Source of the DNA: Rhodoblastus sp963804045
GTDB lineage: Bacteria; Pseudomonadota; Alphaproteobacteria; Rhizobiales; Beijerinckiaceae
DNA length: 64,000 nucleotides
Assembly: GCA_963804045.1 (NCBI GenBank)
Contig: CAWDOR010000009.1
Coordinates: 140,007-204,006, forward strand
Reading direction: 5' to 3'
Part shown: one piece after another, positions 54,379 through 63,984 of the stretch
Layout of the letters: each line of letters starts with the position of its first letter
Numbering within the stretch: position 1 is the stretch's first letter
Program-made: the position numbers and the translations under genes
Notes under the pieces: generated by a model
Database searches by the model: none
The model's input: only the letters and a program-made list of their open reading frames with translations
Told to the model about the DNA's origin: nothing

Positions 54379-54654
54379 ATGTCCTTGGAGACACCTGCAA
54401 CGAATTGGCGCGAATGCGTCAACGCGACAGAACGCGCGCAGATTGAGTTGTCATTCGCCTTCGCCGAATATTCGATCGGTTCATCCGCTGAAAACGATCC
54501 GGCCAATCGGCAGCGATTTAATCAGATCGTCGATCTCTTTCGACGCGCGCATTCCGCTCTGGACGCCGTCGCCTTCGCTGTTCGCGGCGAGCATGACAAG
54601 ATGAAAGGCGCGAAGGCCATTTTCGCCCCCGAGAAGAAAAACGCGACGGAATAG
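54379..54654 (+). CDS. Hypothetical small helical protein
   Basis: A 91-residue frame beginning MSLETPATNWRECVNATERA with amphipathic helices (IELSFAFAEYSIGSS and FNQIVDLFRRAHSALDAVAF) and a basic tail. GGAGC lies some 13 bases upstream. I do not recognise it. Base composition is lower in GC than the neighbours, and it is the only plus-strand gene in this stretch, so it could be a recently acquired or regulator-linked small gene. Moderate confidence that it is translated. Confidence 0.45.
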   Translation: MSLETPATNWRECVNATERAQIELSFAFAEYSIGSSAENDPANRQRFNQIVDLFRRAHSALDAVAFAVRGEHDKMKGAKAIFAPEKKNATE

Positions 54655-54773
54655 TCGCGTGAAGGCTCGGCAAGCCGTTGGCGCACAAGCTGGAAAAGCA
54701 AACGCCGAGGCTCTCGCCCCGGTCTGCGGCGCAACGACACGCGAATCGCGAGGGATAAACCGGCTGCGCGGTC

Positions 54774-55157
54774 TTACCAGCGGCGACCCCAGCCGCCGCC
54801 GTAATAGAAGCCGGGGCCCCAATAGGGGCCGGGACCGTAGTAATAGGGACCCGGGCCATAATAATAGCCAACATGGCGGCGCATTTCTTCGATGTCGTAA
54901 CCCTTGCCGCCCATGCAATCGGCGTAGAGATGATCGAAATGAGCCTGGACGCTGCTTTGTCCCTGGTTGGCGGCGGCCTCGGCGTCAGTCACCGATCGCG
55001 CATTGGCCTTGCAGGCCGCGTCGTCGCGGGCGAAATTCTTGTCGCTGACCTTTTCGCCGGCGATGGCCGTGACGCGATGCGGTTCGGTCGGCGGGACGGT
55101 GGCGCAAGCGCCCAGCAGGGCGCAAAGACCAAGCGGAAAAAGCAGACGAGAATTCAT
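54774..55157 (-). CDS. Lipoprotein with Gly/Pro/Tyr-rich C-terminal repeats
   Basis: A 127-residue predicted lipoprotein. The lipobox is LLGAC with the lipidated Cys at residue 18. A helical middle holds DDAACKANARSVTDAEAAA and DCMGGKGYDIEEM. The tail is made of GYYYGPGPYYYGPGPYWGPG repeats. Similar glycine/tyrosine-rich lipoproteins are common in Hyphomicrobiales outer membranes. Function unknown. Confidence 0.78.
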   Translation of the reverse strand: MNSRLLFPLGLCALLGACATVPPTEPHRVTAIAGEKVSDKNFARDDAACKANARSVTDAEAAANQGQSSVQAHFDHLYADCMGGKGYDIEEMRRHVGYYYGPGPYYYGPGPYWGPGFYYGGGWGRRW

Positions 55158-55307
55158 CGGCGCCTCATGAAGTGATTTGCGACGCATTTTGCACAGGCGA
55201 AGCCGCAGCGCAATACATATCATACTAGTTTGTTTTCACTTGCTTTTCATAATCACAAGCTGGCTGTTTTTGGTATCGTGGAAAGTCCTTTCCAGACGCG
55301 CCCAACG

Positions 55308-55745
55308 TCACGCCAGTGGAGATTTCCGTTCCTCGAACTCCCGGCAGGTCAGACCAAAGGCCTGCAAGCCCTCTTCGAGATAGTCGGGCAGTAGCGGCTC
55401 GCCGAGCAGATAGTCCACCGTCGGCCCCTCCCGCCGGTCGCGCGCCAGAGTCAGGGCCTCGTCCCAGTCCTCGCGCTCGAAATCGCCGCGCCCCACCCAG
55501 AGCAGCGCCACAAGCGCCGCCAATTCCTCCTCGTCGAAGTCTTCGACGAATTGCGTCAGTTCGGCGCGCACCGGGGCGTAGGCCGCGTCGGTGAGAATCG
55601 CCCGCTCGCCATCGTCGGCGGCATTGGAGGCGTCGCCCTTCAAGCCATCGTCCTCGGCGAGCAATTCGCGTGATTTGACGATGACGAAACAGACCTTTTC
55701 GACATTGATTTCGTTGAATATGCGCGGCGCTTCGACGATGCTCAT
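55308..55745 (-). CDS. DUF3775 family protein
   Basis: A 145-residue acidic protein beginning MSIVEAPRIFNEINVEKVCF with FVEDFDEEELAALVALLWVG and DWDEALTLARDR near the middle and TVDYLLGEPLLPDYLEEGL towards the end. These match DUF3775, an alphaproteobacterial family of unknown function. Monocistronic. Confidence 0.85.
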   Translation of the reverse strand: MSIVEAPRIFNEINVEKVCFVIVKSRELLAEDDGLKGDASNAADDGERAILTDAAYAPVRAELTQFVEDFDEEELAALVALLWVGRGDFEREDWDEALTLARDRREGPTVDYLLGEPLLPDYLEEGLQAFGLTCREFEERKSPLA

Positions 55746-55823
55746 GGCGATTCAAGACCTCTGGCCGCTTTGCTGCAACCGTGCTTTTGTACCTCAAGGG
55801 AAAAAGAACCGCCTTGAGCGGCG

Positions 55824-56414
55824 TCAAGGTTCGCCGATCGTCAAGCTTTCGATCCAGCGCGCGCCGGGCCCAATGTCATAGCGATGGTCCCCGGTGAAAA
55901 AGGCCCGGCTCTTGTCGTCGGGGGGAGAGGCGATTTCGTCGAGATCGATGCTTTGCGGCGTCCCGACCAAGCTATTCGCCGTGATTTTCAGCGTATAGAT
56001 CAACCCATGCGACATTTTCGCGCCATAGTCGCTTTTTTCCTTGTAGAAAAACAGCAGGGCGTGCTCCAGCCAGGATAGATCACCAGGCGAGACTGTTTGA
56101 GGGTTGGGATAGGGATAGGGAACATGGCACAGGATTTCCTCGCCCTCGACGCATTTGAACTCACGCATGGAGAGGAAATATTGGCTGAATTTCTTGTCGT
56201 CGAAACTGAGTTTGAAACGGGATCGTTCGCCTTCGGGCGTGAACGCCGCCTTGCCAATGACAATCTCCTTGCCGGCGCGCGTGTGCAGCACGATATTTTT
56301 CACGCCGGAAAGCGGCTCGGCGCCGGCGCGGCCGGGTGAAATGGCCGATACGCACAAAAGAGATGCGCTCAAGAGAGGCAGGATCGCAAGTCCGGACAGG
56401 CTGAAGGTTTTCAT
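55824..56414 (-). CDS. Exported protein of unknown function
   Basis: A 196-residue protein with a signal peptide ending near GRAGAEP. The mature part starts SGVKNIVLHTRAGKEIVIGK and has a beta-rich pattern (SRFKLSFDDKKFSQYFLSMR) and a Cys pair (FKCVEGEEILCHVPYPYP) likely to form a disulfide. GGGAGGCG precedes ATG 56414. I recall similar proteins in related alphaproteobacteria but cannot name a family. Confidence 0.68.
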   Translation of the reverse strand: MKTFSLSGLAILPLLSASLLCVSAISPGRAGAEPLSGVKNIVLHTRAGKEIVIGKAAFTPEGERSRFKLSFDDKKFSQYFLSMREFKCVEGEEILCHVPYPYPNPQTVSPGDLSWLEHALLFFYKEKSDYGAKMSHGLIYTLKITANSLVGTPQSIDLDEIASPPDDKSRAFFTGDHRYDIGPGARWIESLTIGEP

Positions 56415-56522
56415 GCGCGCCTCCCAAATTTTTGTTGAATTGATATTGCGTCGCACCCTCCGCCGCCGCAACCTGATTCGCGAATGCATCCCCTGTTCCC
56501 CGCCGTCGGAGAAAGTTTTTCC

Positions 56523-57032
56523 ATGCCGCGCCTGCTCCCGGTCCTGAACCTGTTGCTTGTCCTGCTGATGGCGCCGCAACCGGCGGCGACCAGGGATTTC
56601 GTGCGCTATTCAACGACCGCGGCGTCGGGAACCATCGTCATCGACGCCACACGGCGCCGGCTTTTCCTGGTGCTCGGCGAGGGGCGCGCGCTCGCCTACC
56701 CCATTGGCGCGCCGCGACCCGGCGACGAATGGTCGGGGAACGCGGAAGTCACTGGCAAATATGTCTGGCCGGCCTGGACCCCGCCGCCGGAAGTCAAGGC
56801 CGAGGAGCCGTTCCTGCCCGATCTTGTCCCCGGCGGCGCGGCCAACAATCCCATGGGCGCGCGCGCCATCACCCTCGACCGCTCCGGCGTCGCCATTCAC
56901 GGTTCGACCAGGAGAATGCGCGCCACCATTGGCGGCGCGGTCTCCCACGGCTGCATCCGCATGCGCAACGAGGACGTCATCGACCTCTATGACCGCGTGC
57001 GCGTCGGCACGCCGGTGCTGATGCTGCCTTGA
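56523..57032 (+). CDS. L,D-transpeptidase (YkuD domain)
   Basis: A 169-residue exported enzyme. A signal peptide (PVLNLLLVLLMAPQPAAT) precedes the YkuD fold with IVIDATRRRLFLVLGEGRAL. The active site is AIHGSTRRMRATIGG followed by SHGCIRMRNED, with catalytic Cys at about 145. These enzymes make 3-3 crosslinks in peptidoglycan or attach outer-membrane proteins to it. ATG 56523 places the signal peptide at the N-terminus; 56484 is an in-frame alternative. Confidence 0.9.
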   Translation: MPRLLPVLNLLLVLLMAPQPAATRDFVRYSTTAASGTIVIDATRRRLFLVLGEGRALAYPIGAPRPGDEWSGNAEVTGKYVWPAWTPPPEVKAEEPFLPDLVPGGAANNPMGARAITLDRSGVAIHGSTRRMRATIGGAVSHGCIRMRNEDVIDLYDRVRVGTPVLMLP

Positions 57033-57105
57033 GTTTGGACGCTGGCTCGCGAAACGCCAGCGCTTAAGCCGACGCCCTCATGGCGCCCCCCATGCCGCGC
57101 AGCAT

Positions 57106-58617
57106 CTATGGACGAAAGCTCAGGCGCGCCCGTTTCTGTTCGCCAGCGCGGAATTGGGGATCCTCAGCTTCGCCCCCGACGATTTGCGCGAGGGCGAGAT
57201 CGAGGGTCGGATAGCGGAAGGCGAAACCGCGTTGCAGCGCGGCGCGCGGCAGGACGCGCTGGCCGCCGAGCAGCAATTCCTCGGCGAAATCGCCCAGCGC
57301 CAGGCGCAAGGCGGGCGCGGGGACGGCGAGGCGCGCTGGACGGCGCAAGGCGCGACCCAGGGCGGCGGCGAAATCCGTATTGGCGACAGGCGCCGGCGCC
57401 GTTGCGTTCACCGGGCCGGCGAGGCCGGGATCGGCGAGGCAGTGAACGATCAGCCGCACCAGATCGTCGCGGTGAATCCAGCTCATGACCTGCCTGCCGC
57501 CGCCAAAGGGGCCGCCGAGGCCGAATTCGAAGGGCGTGAGCATGCGCGCCATCATGCCGCCGTCGCGATCGAGCACCAGACCGATGCGCAACCGCACGAC
57601 GCGCAAGCCCAGGGACTCGGCTTTTTCCGCGGCGCGCTCCCAGGCCGCGCAGATTTTTTGCGAAAAACATCTTGGGCCGGGCCCAGCATCCTCGTCCAAG
57701 GCCTCGTCGCCGCGCAGGCCATACCAGCCGATGGCCGAGCCGCTGACCAGCACGCTGGGGCGCGTCTCCAGCCTGCGGATCAGCCGCATCAGCGCATAGG
57801 TCGTCGAGAGCCGCGAGCGTAAAATGCGAAAGCGCTTGGCGCGGGTCCAGGGCGAGTCGGAAATCGGCTCGCCCGCCAGATTGACGATGGCGTCGATCCG
57901 GGTCTTGGCGCCGATCTCGTCGAGCGAGGTCACCACCCGCACCGGCCCGGCCTCCGCCAGGGCCAAGGCGTTTTTCCGGCTGCGCGACAGCACGGTCACC
58001 TCATGGCCGGCGCCGGCCAGGGCCGCGACCAGACGCCGGCCGATGAAGCCGGTTCCGCCGGTCACCAGCACGGAGCGCGACGCCAGGCCCTGCGCCAGAG
58101 CCGCCGGGTTTTCCGCGCGCAGCCGCGCACAGCGCCGCGCGGCGGCGAGATCGCGCAGGCCCGACAGGGTGACGCCGCAAGCCGCGAACAGGCAGAACCA
58201 GCCGGCCCAGCCGTGATCGCTGGCGGCGAACCTTGTCGACTTCAGGCTCAAGCCAATGAGCCAGGGCAGCAGCAGCGCCAGAACCGCGCCGTAATTCAGC
58301 GTCAGCAATGTGTGCAGCACCCGCTCGGAGGCCGGCAATTTGCGGGTGCGGTCCTCCTCGACGAAATCGCCCAGCGTGATCGCCAGTTCGACGGCGAGCA
58401 AAGCCATGAGCGCGACGGCCCAGACGCCGCGCGGCTCGCTCCAGCCCAGCGTGACAAAAACCAGGGCGTAGATCAGGTTGCGAAAACCGTGCAGGCGGAG
58501 TTCGTTTTGCTGCTCCGGGCGCCAGGCGAGGCGTTCGGTTCCCTCGTGATGAAACAGCGTGTCGAATCCGCCCATCGCCATTTGCAAGAAAATCAGGGTC
58601 CATAGATTCGCGGTCAT
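57106..58617 (-). CDS. Membrane domain fused to TIGR01777-type epimerase (SDR39U1/DUF1731)
   Basis: A 503-residue fusion. Residues 1-165 hold four hydrophobic helices with HHEGTERLAWRPEQQNELRL near the start. From about 183 an atypical SDR follows: VLVTGGTGFIGRRLVAALAG, NLAGEPISDSPWTRAKRFRI, SGSAIGWYGLRGDEALDEDA, and a C-terminal DUF1731 region (RVLPRAALQRGFAFRYP). Single-domain versions are the YfcH-like sugar-nucleotide epimerases of unclear substrate. It is 12 bp downstream of the DUF4166 gene and apparently co-regulated by the GbsR-like protein. Confidence 0.88.
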   Translation of the reverse strand: MTANLWTLIFLQMAMGGFDTLFHHEGTERLAWRPEQQNELRLHGFRNLIYALVFVTLGWSEPRGVWAVALMALLAVELAITLGDFVEEDRTRKLPASERVLHTLLTLNYGAVLALLLPWLIGLSLKSTRFAASDHGWAGWFCLFAACGVTLSGLRDLAAARRCARLRAENPAALAQGLASRSVLVTGGTGFIGRRLVAALAGAGHEVTVLSRSRKNALALAEAGPVRVVTSLDEIGAKTRIDAIVNLAGEPISDSPWTRAKRFRILRSRLSTTYALMRLIRRLETRPSVLVSGSAIGWYGLRGDEALDEDAGPGPRCFSQKICAAWERAAEKAESLGLRVVRLRIGLVLDRDGGMMARMLTPFEFGLGGPFGGGRQVMSWIHRDDLVRLIVHCLADPGLAGPVNATAPAPVANTDFAAALGRALRRPARLAVPAPALRLALGDFAEELLLGGQRVLPRAALQRGFAFRYPTLDLALAQIVGGEAEDPQFRAGEQKRARLSFRP

Positions 58618-58629
58618 CGCCGGCTCCTT

Positions 58630-59295
58630 TCAGGCTTGGTCGTGAAACTGGCCGTCCTGCGCGATCAGCGCGCCGAACAGCGGGTGATCCAGCGCCAGCG
58701 AAAAGATGAAGGCGCCGTCGCCGCGATCGCGATGGTCGATGCGCAGCATTCCCGGCGAGAGCCAGCCGGGCAGCCGCAGCCGGAGGCCGCCGATGCGGAG
58801 AAAATAATGGTCGCTGGTGAAGCGGAGTTCCTCCGAGGTCGCGGCAATGTTCAGCGCAATGCCAAAACCGCCGCCGAGCATTTCCTCCAATCCCGTCGGC
58901 CCGCAAAAACGCTTGGCGCTGTGGATCACTTGCGGAAAACCGCCGCGCCGCGCGTAAAGCCGGGTCCAGACCTGGCCGCCGCCGGCGGCGTCCTCGGTGA
59001 CGGTGACGACCGCCGCGACGCCGGTGTCGCGGCTCAGCGGCAGCGGCGCGCCGATGACGCGGCAGGCCTGCGCCAGCAGCCAGCCGAGCAGGCTCATGCG
59101 GCAGGACAGGATTTCGCCGCGATAGCTTGCGGATTGGCCCGGCCCCAGCCTCTTGGCGAAGCGGGCGCGCACGGATTTGGGCAAAAACTCCCAGTTTTCC
59201 GCGCCCAGAAGGCTGCGAAAACGCAAATCGCCAAGGGCGAAATCCGGCGCCGGAACCGGCTGCCGAGGCCTGACGGAGGATGTCGCGGTAAGCAT
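58630..59295 (-). CDS. DUF4166 domain protein
   Basis: A 221-residue protein with FRSLLGAENWEFLPKSVRAR near residue 25, then a beta-rich body with VWTRLYARRGGFPQVIHSAK and the C-terminal block HPLFGALIAQDGQFHDQ. These fit DUF4166, often found beside or fused to epimerase/SDR domains. It may be a lipid- or cofactor-binding partner of the adjacent epimerase. A TATTTCT-N8-AGAAATA site lies 26-47 bp upstream of the ATG. Confidence 0.82.
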   Translation of the reverse strand: MLTATSSVRPRQPVPAPDFALGDLRFRSLLGAENWEFLPKSVRARFAKRLGPGQSASYRGEILSCRMSLLGWLLAQACRVIGAPLPLSRDTGVAAVVTVTEDAAGGGQVWTRLYARRGGFPQVIHSAKRFCGPTGLEEMLGGGFGIALNIAATSEELRFTSDHYFLRIGGLRLRLPGWLSPGMLRIDHRDRGDGAFIFSLALDHPLFGALIAQDGQFHDQA

Positions 59296-59320
59296 CGACG
59301 TTAACTCCTGTATATTTTGT

Positions 59321-59342
59321 TATTTCTGTAATAAGAGAAATA
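59321..59342. promoter_or_regulatory. Operator-like site upstream of the DUF4166-epimerase operon
   Basis: TATTTCT at 59321-59327 and AGAAATA at 59336-59342, spacer 8. The 13-base stretch TTGTTATTTCTGT that contains the left arm recurs exactly in the site at 59924-59947. Likely bound by the adjacent GbsR-type regulator. Confidence 0.7.
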
Positions 59343-59357
59343 CACGGCCAAAATTTT

Positions 59358-59936
59358 TTACGTGTCGGATTTGACCCGTCCCTTGCCGCCGACATATTTG
59401 AGCAGGCCCACGACCTTGGCGCCCAGGCGGATCAGCGCCATGATCTGATGCGGCGGCAACTGGGTCATTTGCTGGTACCAGCGCTCGACCGTATCGACGA
59501 AATCATGCATGGCGGTCAGGCGCTGGCGCACGGCGGGGCTAATGCGCGGATCGTCGGCCTCGGCCATGGCGGCGCGAATGGCTTCGACCATGGGATCGAC
59601 CTCGCGCTCCTTGCGTCCTTGCGCCACCTTATGCGCCATCTGCCACAGATCGGTCTCGGCGACATAATGGTCGCGGCGGTCGCCGAGCACGGGAACCCGG
59701 CTGATCAGCTTCCAGTTCAGCAATTCGCGCAGGCTGTTGGAGACATTGGAGCGCGCCATGCCCAATTGCTCCGCGATGTCTTCCGCCGTCAGCGGCTTTT
59801 CCGAGAGGAACAGCAGCGCCTGAATCTGCGCCACCGAGCGGTTGACGCCCCATTGCCCGCCGAGATCGCCCCAGCGCAGCACGAAGGTTTCCACCGCCGG
59901 GGGAAGCTTGCCTGAATTGATTGTTATTTCTGTCAT
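59358..59936 (-). CDS. GbsR/MarR-type transcriptional regulator
   Basis: A 192-residue regulator with a winged-helix domain: NRSVAQIQALLFLSEKPLTA, recognition helix EDIAEQLGMARSNVSNSLRE and wing ISRVPVLGDRRDHYVAE. The C-terminal helical part (REVDPMVEAIRAAMAEAD, RLTAMHDFVDTVERWYQQ) serves dimerisation in GbsR-like proteins. The ATG at 59936 lies within a perfect 24-bp palindrome, so the protein probably blocks its own expression. The operon it precedes carries the same site. Confidence 0.9.
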   Translation of the reverse strand: MTEITINSGKLPPAVETFVLRWGDLGGQWGVNRSVAQIQALLFLSEKPLTAEDIAEQLGMARSNVSNSLRELLNWKLISRVPVLGDRRDHYVAETDLWQMAHKVAQGRKEREVDPMVEAIRAAMAEADDPRISPAVRQRLTAMHDFVDTVERWYQQMTQLPPHQIMALIRLGAKVVGLLKYVGGKGRVKSDT

Positions 59937-59947
59937 GACAGAAATAA
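59924..59947. promoter_or_regulatory. Perfect 24-bp palindrome covering the GbsR-type start codon
   Basis: Twelve-base arms without spacer; includes TATTTCT (59925-59931) and AGAAATA (59940-59946), spacer 8. It overlaps the ATG and the ribosome-binding region, a good position for autorepression. Confidence 0.75.
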
Positions 59948-59980
59948 TAGATGCAAGCGGAATTTTGTCAAGCGTCGCCT

Positions 59981-60685
59981 TCAATGGCCCTCGACAACCA
60001 GCTCCAATTGCCGCCGCGCCGTCTGAACCTTGGCCTGGCGCTCCAGATAGATCGCGAACAGCGCCTCCAGCTGCTTGCGCAATTCGGGCTTGGCGGTCGC
60101 GAGCTTGCCGCCGACCGACTTCAGATCGGCTTTATGCGCGTCGATGAAATCGGCGATCTGGATTTCGCTCTCTATAGCCGGGGGAACCAGCGGGACCAAG
60201 TCGCGAAAGGCCTTTGTCGGGCGCGTCACCAATTGCGCGAAGGCCGCGTCATATTTGACCTTGACCGCATCAGGCTGATGCAATTTTCCGCGCGCCGCTT
60301 CGGCCTTGGCCTCGGCGCTTTGGAATTCGGCGGAGACATTGGGGAAGAAATCGCGGGCGGCGATCAGATCGCCGCGGTATTTGGGAAAATCGAGCGGCGA
60401 CATATTGGCAGGCACGGGGTTCAGCGACTTGCCGAATTTTTCCCCGGCGGCGTTGAGATCGTCCTTGAAGCTCTTGAGCACGGCGAAATCCTCGGCGTAA
60501 TGGCCGATTTTTTCGCGCTCCTCGTCGCTGAGGATGGGAATGTGGACGCCGGGATTTTCCAGCACCCGGTTTTGCAGCAGATCGGCGAAGGCTTTGGCCT
60601 GATCCGCCTCGTGATCGCCGCAAGCGGACAGCAGCGGCAGGGCGGCGAAGACGAGAAGCAGCAGCGATTTTGGCTTGGCGCGCAT
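59981..60685 (-). CDS. DUF3053 family lipoprotein
   Basis: A 234-residue lipoprotein with lipobox LLSAC at residues 18-22, followed by GDHEADQAKAFADLLQNRVL and long helices. DEEREKIGHYAEDFAVLKSF and AARDFFPNVSAEFQSAEAKA are typical of DUF3053 (YiaF-like) proteins. No function is established. It lies 44 bp upstream of the GbsR-type gene on the same strand and may be read into it. Confidence 0.85.
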   Translation of the reverse strand: MRAKPKSLLLLVFAALPLLSACGDHEADQAKAFADLLQNRVLENPGVHIPILSDEEREKIGHYAEDFAVLKSFKDDLNAAGEKFGKSLNPVPANMSPLDFPKYRGDLIAARDFFPNVSAEFQSAEAKAEAARGKLHQPDAVKVKYDAAFAQLVTRPTKAFRDLVPLVPPAIESEIQIADFIDAHKADLKSVGGKLATAKPELRKQLEALFAIYLERQAKVQTARRQLELVVEGH

Positions 60686-60892
60686 GGGATGGCCCTTTGC
60701 AAATCGGAACCCAGTCTAGCGCAATTCGAATGACGTCGCCGCAGCTTTCAACTGCGCGCCGCACGCCCCCTGAAGGCCTGCTCCAGAACACGGAACGCGA
60801 GCGCGACAAGGAGCTTTTGACGATTTACGGCAAACGCTGCGAGAAGGAGAGAATTCCCCTTTCCGCAGCGCGTTGATCTCGGTTCGGCCGGG

Positions 60893-61123
60893 TCAGCCGT
60901 TCTGCGAATTGTCGGCCGGCGGCGCGACGGCTTCCTCAGCGGGGGCCTGTTCGGCGGTTTCAGCGTTCTGCGCCAGATGCTCCTTGATCGCGCCCACGCC
61001 TTCGAAACCGGCGACCACAGCGGCGGCCTTCGCGAGCCCGCCGGCGTTCGGGTCGGCGGCTTCGAGCGCCTTCACGGCGGCAAAAGCGCCAGCGGCCTTT
61101 TCGACGAAATCTTCAATGCCCAT
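60893..61123 (-). CDS. Small hypothetical protein, Ala/Glu-rich
   Basis: A 76-residue protein MGIEDFVEKAAGAFAAVKAL followed by GGLAKAAAVVAGFEGVGAIK and an acidic, Ala/Pro-rich tail. AGGGAG seven bases before ATG 61123 is a strong ribosome-binding site. The first half is an amphipathic helix, and the sequence resembles no family I know. A tandem repeat lies in its leader. Confidence 0.65.
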   Translation of the reverse strand: MGIEDFVEKAAGAFAAVKALEAADPNAGGLAKAAAVVAGFEGVGAIKEHLAQNAETAEQAPAEEAVAPPADNSQNG

Positions 61124-61147
61124 AATCAACTCCCTGGTTTTTCGTCC

Positions 61148-61219
61148 CTGCGATGCGGTCTTTGACTGCGACGCGATTTTGGACCGCGATGCGATCTTGG
61201 ACTGCAATGCGGTTGCCAT
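61148..61219. repeat. Four tandem 18-bp repeats
   Basis: Units begin at 61148, 61166, 61184 and 61202, with consensus CTGCGAYGCGRTYTTGGA; the last one is degenerate. They lie just upstream of the small gene at 60893-61123. The 18-bp period would encode a six-residue repeat if translated, but I see no gene covering it. Confidence 0.85.
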
Positions 61220-61464
61220 AAAATGACGCAACGCATGACCGCAATGTGAACGATTGGCGCTTTTTTGCAAGGCTTCCGCGCCGCCTGGCGAGGTCTTCCT
61301 GTCGCGTGAGCGCCACCCACTGGAGAACGTCTTCGTCATCAACGCCTTCGCCGCCGATCTCGAAATCTCGCGCCATGGACGCGCCCTTTCCATCGCGAGC
61401 GGAGCCTGAGACCGGAACCCGAGTTCGGGCCCCAAGGCCGACAGCGCCAAGCTTGCACCCCCCT

Positions 61465-61575
61465 CCCACCCCTGCTAGGCTCGAAAATTCGAGCCATGGG
61501 GTGCTGCTCTCTGAAAAAAGAGCGGCTGAGATCACACCCATTGACCTGATCTGGATAATGCCAGCGCAGGGAGGC
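61465..61575 (+). promoter_or_regulatory. TPP riboswitch (THI element) of thiC
   Basis: The conserved cores are present: GGGGTGC (61498-61504), GGCTGAGATCACACCC (61524-61539) and ACCTGATCTGGATAATGCC (61544-61562), closing with GCGCAGGGA. P2 forms from GGGTG and CACCC, and P1 from CCCCTGC with GCAGGG. An additional hairpin (GGCTCGAAAATTCGAGCC) sits between P1 and P2. Thiamine pyrophosphate binding should reduce thiC expression; the thiC ribosome-binding site is about 50 bases downstream. Confidence 0.95.
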
Positions 61576-61633
61576 GAGCGGTTTTTCCGTGTTCTCTCCC
61601 GGCCTGAGCGACAAACAAGCGTGGGAGAGCGCG

Positions 61634-63463
<1,830 letters not shown>

Positions 63464-63479
63464 TTTCCAGCTTTGTCTG

Positions 63480-63515
63480 AAAACCGTCATGCGCTGGGCG
63501 CATGGCGGTTTTTGC
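63480..63515 (+). terminator. Rho-independent terminator of thiC
   Basis: A 15-bp stem with one G-T pair (63480-63494 with 63498-63512, loop TGG) followed by T residues, 17 bp after the thiC stop. Confidence 0.92.
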
Positions 63516-63555
63516 TCGAATGGCTTAATCTCGGCGCTGAATTCGCGAGGCATCA

Positions 63556-63984
63556 ATGGAAACGGCTGAGCAGCAGGGCCCACGCGGCGATTTGACCATA
63601 AAAATCGTCGCCATGCCCGCGGACACCAATGCAAACGGCGATATTTTCGGCGGCTGGGTTCTGTCGCAAATGGACGCCGCCGGCGGCATAGCCGGGGTGG
63701 ATCGCGCCCGCGGCCGCGTCGTCACCATCAAGGTGGACACGATGACTTTCATTCGCCCCGTCAAAGTCGGCGACGTGCTCAATGTCTTCGCCGAGGTCGA
63801 GTTCGTCGGCCGCACATCGATGAAAATCCACCTGGAGGCCTGGGTGAACCGCTTCATCACCAATGTGCTGGAGAAGGTCACGGACGCGGTTTTCACCTTT
63901 GTCGCCGTGGACGACCAGGGCCGCCCGCGCCCGATCCCGCGCGACGAGGCGCAAGCGTTGCCAGACGCGTCGAAATCGGTCTAA
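63556..63984 (+). CDS. Acyl-CoA thioesterase, YciA-type hotdog
   Basis: A 142-residue hotdog-fold thioesterase. It shows LTIKIVAMPADTNANGDIFG, GGWVLSQMDAAGGIAGVDRA and TIKVDTMTFIRPVKVGDVLN, the YciA/ACOT signatures, with the active-site Asp in NANGDIFGGWV. It hydrolyses acyl-CoAs to regulate CoA pools or release fatty acids. ATG 63556 follows AGGCATCA. Confidence 0.92.
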   Translation: METAEQQGPRGDLTIKIVAMPADTNANGDIFGGWVLSQMDAAGGIAGVDRARGRVVTIKVDTMTFIRPVKVGDVLNVFAEVEFVGRTSMKIHLEAWVNRFITNVLEKVTDAVFTFVAVDDQGRPRPIPRDEAQALPDASKSV

